A stretch of DNA of 64,000 nt, from contig NZ_JMEX01000008.1 in NCBI RefSeq assembly GCF_000760735.1, positions 2,829,535-2,893,534 on the forward strand. The letters run 5' to 3'. Made by a program: the position numbers and the translations under genes. Below the pieces are notes generated by a model. It saw only the letters and a program-made list of their open reading frames with translations, searched no databases and was not told the origin of the DNA. Shown in pieces: positions 57,700 to 64,000 of the stretch. Source of the stretch: Rhodococcoides fascians A44A. Its GTDB lineage: Bacteria > Actinomycetota > Actinomycetes > Mycobacteriales > Mycobacteriaceae. Each line of letters opens with the position of its first letter. Position 1 is the first letter of the stretch.

Positions 57700-57966
57700 G
57701 CCCGGCGCCAACACGTGCCCCCAGCGCGCCAGTGCTATCCGTCGTGACTCGGAATCGTGGCTGTCGCGGCCCTCGGCGATCGTGATGACCGTCCGCGCCA
57801 ACTCGAACAGGCTCACCCTGTTGTCACGGGCGGTGGCGAACAGGTCGTTCACCGCGGCAGTGACGGTCACGCCGCATCGGCCGACGAGCACACCCGTCGC
57901 GATATCCACATCCGAGCGCGATGCGGGTCCCCGAGACGCCGTTGTTTCGGGATTTCTCTCAGTCAT
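57670..57966 (-). CDS. ANTAR-domain protein
   Basis: The 98-residue protein has the ANTAR pattern: DVDIATGVLVGRCGVTVTAAVNDLFATARDNRVSLFELARTVI. ANTAR proteins bind paired RNA hairpins and prevent termination. No receiver domain is present, so control may come from a partner. It faces the preceding gene tail to tail. Confidence 0.75.
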   Translation of the reverse strand: MTERNPETTASRGPASRSDVDIATGVLVGRCGVTVTAAVNDLFATARDNRVSLFELARTVITIAEGRDSHDSESRRIALARWGHVLAPGSVAQSGVSA

Positions 57967-58074
57967 GAACGTTCCTCGTACCTCTCGTGTGCTTCGGTGG
58001 TTCCGGAGCCGACGTCGTCTGCTCTCGGATCGCTCACTCTGCCATATGGATCCGACTGGAAAGTAGCGAAACAG

Positions 58075-58662
58075 CTACGAATCGGTGGGCTTGGCTCGAA
58101 CGTGCATCCGTTCGCCCTGCGGGCCGAAAAGACTGAGGATTTCCACAGGGCGATCGTCGACTGCACCGAACCAATGCGGTACCCGGGTGTCGAACTCGGC
58201 GGCTTCGCCCGGCTTCATGACGATGTCGTGTTCACCGAGAACGAGGCGCAATCGACCGTTGAGAACGTACAACCATTCGTACCCCTCGTGGACACGGGGC
58301 GACGGCTCGGTACGCACCGGATCCACGACGAGTTTGTACGCCTGCATCCCGCCCGGCCGACGGGTCAGCGGGTGAATGGTCACGTGCTCGCGGCGTACCG
58401 GGGTGCTCTTGATGCGAGGGTCTTCGACGGGCGGTGGGCTGATCAACTCGTCGAGCGGAATCTGGTGGGCCCGTGCGATCGGCAACAGCAGCTCGAGGCT
58501 CGGTTTGCGTGAGCCGGATTCCAGCCGCGAGAGTGTGCTGACGGAGATGCCCGTGGTGTCCGCCAGCGCGGAGAGTGTTGTTCCGCGTTCGCTGCGCACC
58601 TTCCGCAGGCGCGGGCCGACGCCTGCGATGACCGAACCGACGTCGTCCTCGGAAGTGCTCAT
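58075..58662 (-). CDS. XRE-family regulator with cupin domain
   Basis: The 195-codon protein has an N-terminal XRE HTH (LRKVRSERGTTLSALADTTGISVSTLSRLE), then a C-terminal cupin (HPLTRRPGGMQAYKL, HEGYEWLYVLNGRLRLVLGEHD, and VPHWFGAVDDRP). Such regulators sense small ligands and often control transport or catabolic genes. No target is apparent in the window. Confidence 0.85.
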   Translation of the reverse strand: MSTSEDDVGSVIAGVGPRLRKVRSERGTTLSALADTTGISVSTLSRLESGSRKPSLELLLPIARAHQIPLDELISPPPVEDPRIKSTPVRREHVTIHPLTRRPGGMQAYKLVVDPVRTEPSPRVHEGYEWLYVLNGRLRLVLGEHDIVMKPGEAAEFDTRVPHWFGAVDDRPVEILSLFGPQGERMHVRAKPTDS

Positions 58663-58704
58663 GAGTATATTGCAGTTTCGGCAAACAGTTTTGTCAAGCG
58701 CGAG

Positions 58705-59121
58705 TCACGGGCAGGCGAGTGCGGCCTGGTCGTAGATCCGCTGCGCCTGCTCGGTCGTCGGAACGGCGTCGCCCTTCGCGGCCTCCACCTCCAACTGCGC
58801 AACGATGTCCGACTCCGGGGTACCGCCGGCGATCTCGTTACACGTACTGGACAGGAGGTTCTCGATCGCGGTGTCGTCCCTGCCCTCGGCCAGCCCACCG
58901 AACTGTGCACGGAACGCGACCACGAACGCTTGCACCTTGGCCTCGTCGAACACGCTTCCGGCGCGATCCCGGACACTCGTCGCGATGCTGCTTGCCGAGC
59001 CGGCGGCGTTCTCGAGCGACCGATCCGCGTCGGATCGATCCTCCGCAGTGCACCCCGCAAGAAGCAGGGCACCGATCACGACGGACAGGGCCGCAGTACG
59101 GGTTCGCGAAACGATCGTCAT
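58705..59121 (-). CDS. Putative lipoprotein
   Basis: ATG 59121 gives 138 codons; an upstream ATG at 59145 is possible. The lipobox LAGC with Cys near residue 23 follows a hydrophobic signal. The mature part is helical with two more cysteines (SSTCNEIAGG and ALACP). It is anchored at the outer face of the membrane. Function unknown. Confidence 0.75.
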   Translation of the reverse strand: MTIVSRTRTAALSVVIGALLLAGCTAEDRSDADRSLENAAGSASSIATSVRDRAGSVFDEAKVQAFVVAFRAQFGGLAEGRDDTAIENLLSSTCNEIAGGTPESDIVAQLEVEAAKGDAVPTTEQAQRIYDQAALACP

Positions 59122-59197
59122 GTCCGCGATGCTATCGCGCATCACCGACGTCGCCTTTTCACCCTCATCGGCCCGTGATCGCGCCCATACTTGTGCA

Positions 59198-60301
59198 GTG
59201 ACCCCCGACGTCGCACACACGACCGTCCGAGTTCGGCACTCGCGCGTGCACCGTGACGCGTACGGCAGCACCGCCGCCGAAGCATTCATGATCATCGCGA
59301 TCGTGACGATCCTCGTCACCCGCTTGTATCTGGAACTCACCCACTACCCCCAAGTGGGTGGCAAGACCCTGCACATCGCACACGCGCTGTACGGCGGCGC
59401 GCTGATGATGGTGGCGTTGCTCGTCGGGTGGCTGTTCATCGGGTTCGGTGTCCGGGCGCTGGCCGTCGTCCTCGGCGGCGTCGGATTCGGGCTGTTCCTC
59501 GACGAGGTCGGCAAGTTCGTCACCAAGGACAACGACTACTTCTACGGGCCGTCGTCGGAAATCATGTACGTCCTCGTCGTCGTGGTCCTCGTGCTGAACC
59601 GCATCGTGCGGGATTCCCGACGGCCTTCCCACGAGGAGACTCTGGCCAATGCGGCCGCGATCGCGGCGGAGGGCGTCGCACACGGGTTGCCGGATCATCG
59701 CCGGGAATGGGCGTTGCGCATGGTCGACCGCGCGGAAGCCGAGGGCGCCGAGGTCGATACCGTCGCCGGTCTTCGATTGTTGCTGGAGGGTGCCCCGGTG
59801 ACGCGTTCGCGGTTGTACGACGCTCGCATGTTCGCGCCGCGGCTGATCCCTGGCTTCCTGAAGAGTCCGCGCCTGGTTCCGGTGGTGGCGTGGGCGATGA
59901 CGGCTGCGTCGTTCGTCGGTGTGGTCTTCGGGGTGGTCGAACTGACGCTCGGTGGACTCGATCTCGACACGCGCGACAGGACCATCGATATCGATGAAAT
60001 GGGAATTGCCGGCGGAATTCTGTTCGCGTCGTCGGCGATCACGTTTCTGCTCGCGTTTCCGGCCGTGCTCCGGCTTCGCAAGGGCAGATTGTGGCCACTT
60101 CGATCCCTGCGTATCGCCGCATTGGTGTTCACTCTGCTGAATGCCTTGGTCGATTTCGCGCAAGAAGGATTCACGGCGCTGATCAATGTCGCGATCGGAT
60201 TGTTCACAATGGCTGTTCTTTCTCACCGAATCTCGGTGCGAACGGCCGAGATCGCCGAGGAGAACGCGTCGCGGGGCGACGTCGTGTCGATGCCGAAATA
60301 G
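59198..60301 (+). CDS. Multi-pass membrane protein
   Basis: GTG 59198 gives 367 codons; the longer frame is antisense shadow of the lipoprotein gene. About seven or more hydrophobic segments are seen (AEAFMIIAIVTILVTRLYLEL, GGALMMVALLVGWLFIGFGV, LAVVLGGVGFGLFLDEVGKF, MTAASFVGVVFGVVEL and others) with a soluble loop of about 90 residues in the middle. No transporter signature is recognised. Confidence 0.7.
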   Translation: MTPDVAHTTVRVRHSRVHRDAYGSTAAEAFMIIAIVTILVTRLYLELTHYPQVGGKTLHIAHALYGGALMMVALLVGWLFIGFGVRALAVVLGGVGFGLFLDEVGKFVTKDNDYFYGPSSEIMYVLVVVVLVLNRIVRDSRRPSHEETLANAAAIAAEGVAHGLPDHRREWALRMVDRAEAEGAEVDTVAGLRLLLEGAPVTRSRLYDARMFAPRLIPGFLKSPRLVPVVAWAMTAASFVGVVFGVVELTLGGLDLDTRDRTIDIDEMGIAGGILFASSAITFLLAFPAVLRLRKGRLWPLRSLRIAALVFTLLNALVDFAQEGFTALINVAIGLFTMAVLSHRISVRTAEIAEENASRGDVVSMPK

Positions 60302-60306
60302 ACTTG

Positions 60307-61206
60307 TCAGGACGGAAAATCGAGCGTTCGACGGGTCTCGAAGACACACCGTTCGCCGGTGAAAGGATCGTCGAAACTCAGCTCACGAGCCAACAGTGCC
60401 AGGGGACGGGAATAGTCGTCGTGAGCGACCTCGTAGAACGTCGGGTAGAAGTTGTCCCCGACGATCGGCACTCCCAGTGAGCTCATGTGCAATCGAAGTT
60501 GATGTGTGCGTCCGGTTTTGGGTGTCAACGTGTACCGTGCCCAGCCGTCGTGGACGGCAGCGACCTCGACCAGTGTCTCGGCGTTGGGCTCGCCAGGTAC
60601 CTCTTCGGCACGAAGAACGCCGCGCTCTTTGACCATTCGACTTCTGATCACCAACGGAACGGTCAGGTTCGGATCGTGGCGAGCGATGGCGTCGTAGATC
60701 TTGGTGACGGTACGAGCCGCGAACAGTTCCTGATACGCGCGCCGCACCTCGGGCCGGATCGTGAACACGAGAACTCCGGCGGTGAGCCGATCGAGGCGAT
60801 GGGCGGGCGACAGATCCGGCAGGTCGAGTTCCCGACGGAGAACGACCAGCGCGGACCGCGCCACATAGGCACCGCGGGGGGTCGTCGCCAGAAAGTGCGG
60901 TTTGTCCACGACCAGAAGGTTCTCGTCGCGATGCAGAATCTCCATCGGGAACGGCACGACCGGTTCGACGGGCGGGTCTCGGTACAGATAGATGTCCGCG
61001 CGAGGACGCACCACGGAATCCAGCGAGATGGGAGTGCCGCCTGCATCGACGACCTCACCCAGTGCAACCTTCTCGCGGAGCCTCCTCTCGTCCTGCGGAA
61101 ACCGCGAAATCAGGTATTGCAACACAGTGACAGGGCTCGGGTCGTCGGGCATCCGAATCCGAGTCGGACCGAGCCCGTCGCGCACGGGTAGGGGAGCACG
61201 CGCCAT
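60307..61206 (-). CDS. RluA-type rRNA/tRNA pseudouridine synthase
   Basis: The 299-codon protein has the catalytic motif AHRLDRLTAGVLVF (Asp in HRLDR), LLVVDKPHFLATTP, and KTGRTHQLRLHMSSLG, the RluA/RluC family hallmarks. There is an S4-like N-terminal segment (RLREKVALGEVVDAGG). It isomerises uridine in rRNA or tRNA. Chromosomal housekeeping gene. Confidence 0.9.
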   Translation of the reverse strand: MARAPLPVRDGLGPTRIRMPDDPSPVTVLQYLISRFPQDERRLREKVALGEVVDAGGTPISLDSVVRPRADIYLYRDPPVEPVVPFPMEILHRDENLLVVDKPHFLATTPRGAYVARSALVVLRRELDLPDLSPAHRLDRLTAGVLVFTIRPEVRRAYQELFAARTVTKIYDAIARHDPNLTVPLVIRSRMVKERGVLRAEEVPGEPNAETLVEVAAVHDGWARYTLTPKTGRTHQLRLHMSSLGVPIVGDNFYPTFYEVAHDDYSRPLALLARELSFDDPFTGERCVFETRRTLDFPS

Positions 61207-61229
61207 GCGCCCACCCTAGTTGCTCGGGA

Positions 61230-62429
61230 TCAACAGCCACTCGGCGCGGGCTCGCCACGTAACCGAGCGTCGAGCCAGAGGTAGGCCTCGGGGAGGCCGA
61301 GGACGGTCGCGGAGAAGTGCTCGGCCGCAGGGTATCCGCGGAACACGACGTCGGCGCCCGATCGGCAGTATCGGTCGACCATGTCGGCGACAGGCTGGTA
61401 CGGGGCGATGAAGTCGTTGACGCCCTGCCACACGAACAGTGGTGCCGTCGGGACTCCGTCGTAGAAGGTGACACTGTTCTCGCGTAGTACTTGTTGCGCA
61501 CTCGGTGTGTCCGCCAGTGACGCGGCGGTGCTCAGGTCGCGAGCGCTGTGGAAGGCGCCGTCGATGAGGATCGAGCGTCGGCACTCGTTGAACATCTTGT
61601 TGCGCAGTGCGATTCCTCGGTCGTTGAGGTTGCTGGTGATGGGGAATCGACCCGGGTACTCGCGTTCGAGCCCGAGCGCCACCGCCATCGCCATGCCGAA
61701 GCCCGGGTGCGGTAGCGGGCTGTACGCCAGGTTCTGGGCGATCTGCGCCAGATCGGCCGGGATTCCACCCTCGGCGATTCCGGCGATGTCGAGATCCGGC
61801 GCGTACGTCGGCGCGAGCGCAGCAGCGAAGGATGTCGCGAGTCCACCGCCGGAGTAGCCCAGTAGGCCGACCGGCGAGTCACGGAGCGGCAGTTGCTCGA
61901 ACCGCTTCACCGCTCGTACACCGTCGAGGGTGATCTGGCCCGCCATGCGCGCGGCACCGTAGGCTGCCGTCGGGCCGAGGTAATCCGGCACGGCAACGGC
62001 CCAGCCGCGGGCGACCATTCCCAGATACACGGCCGGTGCTTCGATCAGTTCCTCGGAAAACAACCCGTGCGACGGTGCGCATTTGGTGCCGAGGGCATTG
62101 ACGATCGCCTGGTACGACACGAGGGGCGTGCCCTCACCGTGTCCCTGCGGCATCAGGACAGTCGTCACGGCCGCGATGGGATCGCCTGCGGAATCGGTGG
62201 AGCGAAACTTGACCTGCCACACGTCGGTGCCCGGGTACGCGGACGTAGGGACACGTCGGCTGTCGAGGACGTCGCCGTTGGCGGCGTCGGCCACGTCGGC
62301 GGGCGCGGCGTAGAACGGATCTGGATCGGCGACCAGTTCGACGGGTTCCGCGGCAGCGGTGGCCGGAAACCCGACCAGGGCGCCGACGGCTGCCAGCACT
62401 ACGAACACAGCGGTGATGCGAGAACGCAC
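61230..62429 (-). CDS. Secretory lipase (LIP family), second copy
   Basis: GTG 62429 with GGAAAG upstream gives 399 codons. A signal peptide (residues about 1-30, RITAVFVVLAAVGALVGFPAT) precedes the alpha/beta-hydrolase domain with LLGYSGGGLATSFAAAL (GYSGG nucleophile) and FVWQGVNDFIAPYQP near the Asp region and GYPAAEHFSATVLG (His). It shares LIP layout with the lipase at 53490. Extracellular ester hydrolysis is likely. Confidence 0.88.
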   Translation of the reverse strand: MRSRITAVFVVLAAVGALVGFPATAAAEPVELVADPDPFYAAPADVADAANGDVLDSRRVPTSAYPGTDVWQVKFRSTDSAGDPIAAVTTVLMPQGHGEGTPLVSYQAIVNALGTKCAPSHGLFSEELIEAPAVYLGMVARGWAVAVPDYLGPTAAYGAARMAGQITLDGVRAVKRFEQLPLRDSPVGLLGYSGGGLATSFAAALAPTYAPDLDIAGIAEGGIPADLAQIAQNLAYSPLPHPGFGMAMAVALGLEREYPGRFPITSNLNDRGIALRNKMFNECRRSILIDGAFHSARDLSTAASLADTPSAQQVLRENSVTFYDGVPTAPLFVWQGVNDFIAPYQPVADMVDRYCRSGADVVFRGYPAAEHFSATVLGLPEAYLWLDARLRGEPAPSGC

Positions 62430-62460
62430 GGATCTTTCCTTCTTCTCGGGCGGGCGGTGA

Positions 62461-63924
62461 TCAGGCAGGTACGGGAACGGGCGGCGGCCCCGCGACCCGT
62501 TTGGGCAAGGCGAAGGCAAGCACCGCCGCACACGCGACGACGGCGGACAGTACGAAGAACACGTGACGCTGAGCGACGATGTACGGCTGTGCGGCGATCC
62601 ACCCGGTGCTGCCCGGTGGGAGTGCGTCCGACAGCGTCGACAGTCGGTGGAAGAACAGCAGCCCCACGAGAGCGATTCCGACGGCTTGACCGACCTGCTG
62701 GACGGTAGGGATCAACCCCGACGCCGATCCGACGGTCGTGTCGTCGGTGCCCGAGACGATCGTCGTCTGCAACGGTGCGACGAACACGCCGATCCCTGCG
62801 CCGCCGACGAACAGTGGTGGTGCCAGCAGGGCGAGGCTGTGTGCCGTGTCCTCACGGTAGGTGAGGGCGGCGAAGCACATCATGGATACACCGAAGAGGA
62901 CGAAGCCGAGCGGCAGCATCCGAGTGCCGAGCCGTGCGAACAAGGTTGGAGACAGGACCGAGAACACCGCGGCGCCAACGGCGAACGGCAACGTGATCAC
63001 GCCGGTGCGCATCGGCGACAACTCCAGGCCGAACTGGAGACTCAGCGAGACGGTGAAGAAGAAGCCGGTGAACGAGCCGAACATGAGAACGGACAGGGCG
63101 CAGCCGAGTGCGAACGTACGTTGCCGGAACAGATCGACCCTCACCATGGGGTGGCGTCCGGCTCGGCTCCATCGCCGTTCGTGGAGTACGAACAGCGCGA
63201 GGACCGCGAGCGAGGCGAGAACTGCCGAGGTGCCGCCGATACTCCATCCGTGCTCGTAACTGTGAGCCAACGGATAGATCAGAAGGACCAGTCCGAGGGT
63301 GGACAGAACTACTCCGAGAACGTCGAGACGCTGAACGCCTGCGGGTTTCTCACGCGAGAAGCTCGCGGCCGCGATCACCATCGCCCCCACGCCGAGCGGT
63401 GCGTTGACGAGGAACACCGACCGCCAACCCCAGCCGAACATGTCCAACGAGACCAGGATCCCTCCGACGGACGGACCCAGAATCGCGGCACCGCCCGCGG
63501 TGGCACCGTACAGCGCGAACACGACGCTGTGGCGCTCGCGCGGAAACGCCGTGGCGATGATGGCGACGGTCTGAGCGGACACCATCCCGCCCGCGATGCC
63601 CTGCAGAACTCGCGCGGCGATCAGCAGCGTCGGCGAATCGGCGGCCCCGCACAGGATCGAGGCAGCGACGAACACCGACATCCCGGTTACGAAAACCGTT
63701 CTCCGGCCGACGATCCCGCCGAGCCACGCCCCGGTCAACAGGGTGCATGCGAACGCCAACGTGTAGGAGGACACGATCAGCGATTGCGCGCTCGAACCAG
63801 CATCGATGTCGGTGGCGATGGACGGAAGAGCCACGTTGACGATCGTGACGTCGATCATCAACATGAACACGGCCACCAGGCACGCGGCGAGCCTGCGCCG
63901 TGCCGTGCGCCGTGGGGGTTGCAC
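62461..63924 (-). CDS. MFS exporter, DHA2 (EmrB/QacA) type
   Basis: The 487-codon protein begins at GTG 63924 and has about 14 membrane segments. The N-terminal FMLMIDVTIVNVALPSIATD and GGIVGRRTVFVTGMS motifs are typical of DHA2 drug exporters. It lies 4 bp after the partial gene at the right edge, suggesting an operon. Substrate unknown. Confidence 0.87.
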   Translation of the reverse strand: MQPPRRTARRRLAACLVAVFMLMIDVTIVNVALPSIATDIDAGSSAQSLIVSSYTLAFACTLLTGAWLGGIVGRRTVFVTGMSVFVAASILCGAADSPTLLIAARVLQGIAGGMVSAQTVAIIATAFPRERHSVVFALYGATAGGAAILGPSVGGILVSLDMFGWGWRSVFLVNAPLGVGAMVIAAASFSREKPAGVQRLDVLGVVLSTLGLVLLIYPLAHSYEHGWSIGGTSAVLASLAVLALFVLHERRWSRAGRHPMVRVDLFRQRTFALGCALSVLMFGSFTGFFFTVSLSLQFGLELSPMRTGVITLPFAVGAAVFSVLSPTLFARLGTRMLPLGFVLFGVSMMCFAALTYREDTAHSLALLAPPLFVGGAGIGVFVAPLQTTIVSGTDDTTVGSASGLIPTVQQVGQAVGIALVGLLFFHRLSTLSDALPPGSTGWIAAQPYIVAQRHVFFVLSAVVACAAVLAFALPKRVAGPPPVPVPA

Positions 63925-63928
63925 TGTC

Positions 63929-64000
63929 CTACGCGGTTTTTCCGGTCATCGACTGGGCGAACGAGTAGTCGCCGGTGGTCGCGACGGACTTCAGAATTTC
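63929..64000 (-). CDS. C-terminal end of an unidentified gene
   Basis: The leftward frame enters the window at 64000 and ends at TAG 63929, giving 23 residues (EILKSVATTGDYSFAQSM...). Too short to identify. Its 4-bp spacing to the MFS gene suggests co-transcription. Confidence 0.55.
   Translation of the reverse strand, partial: EILKSVATTGDYSFAQSMTGKTA

Noticed and set aside
58805..59197. Upstream extension of the membrane-protein ORF at 59198
   Set aside because: It is antisense to the lipoprotein gene and lacks hydrophobic or coding character.
61230..62429. Second lipase as a phage lysin B
   Set aside because: It lies about 8 kb outside the prophage right end and belongs to the chromosomal LIP family.

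Overview
The window is high-GC actinobacterial DNA, most likely from a Rhodococcus-like or other mycolic-acid-containing genus. The evidence is dense GTG/ATG gene starts in 4-bp overlaps, WhiB-like proteins, a PE-PPE/cutinase-type esterase, paired secretory lipases, ANTAR and gamma-butyrolactone-receptor-type regulators, and a tRNA Glu-Asp-Phe cluster close to tRNA-Lys(TTT). No species can be named from sequence alone.

The layout has three parts. (1) Positions 1 to about 33,176 are the right-hand part of prophage 1, a siphovirus read leftward. Reading from its right end, the early control region (HTH gene, operators, divergent repressor rep1) is followed by small early genes, YqaJ exonuclease plus RecT, WhiB, C5 methyltransferase, replication genes, endonuclease VII, a PLD-like protein, P27 small terminase and HNH. 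Then come a secreted esterase, the large terminase, portal, protease, capsid, connectors, tail genes, tape measure, endolysin with membrane proteins, and tail fibres running off the left edge. Its integrase is not in the window. (2) Positions about 33,167 to 53,374 are prophage 2, a compact phage of about 20 kb. The integrase and a lipoprotein lie at its left end, then a leftward-read structural and lysis block, HNH plus terminase with an iteron array, tiny early genes, and at the right end a divergent cro-like gene and repressor whose 3' end runs into tRNA-Lys. (3) From 53,405 to 64,000 is chromosome: tRNA-Lys (attachment site), lipase, TetR regulator, three tRNAs, regulators, membrane protein, pseudouridine synthase, second lipase and an MFS exporter.

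The main result is the lysogeny architecture. Both repressor genes end inside sequences sharing a tRNA-Lys-derived core (22 of 27 positions, with an identical GGATTAAAAG). Joining the prophage 2 right end to its left end at that core in silico restores one operon: rep2, a 64-codon cysteine-rich ORF, and int2. In that circular form rep2 becomes 128 codons with a tail ending Arg-Ala-Ala-Ser, and its TGA overlaps the next ATG as ATGA. In the integrated form rep2 is 120 codons and the last six come from host tRNA DNA. This matches the integration-dependent immunity design known from mycobacteriophage BPs and relatives. Prophage 1 appears to have entered the left attachment site of prophage 2, so rep1 now lies directly upstream of int2 and the lipoprotein gene. 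Prophage 1 also carries repeated TCACAAYGTGA operator-like sites, one beside an inverted accessory gene.
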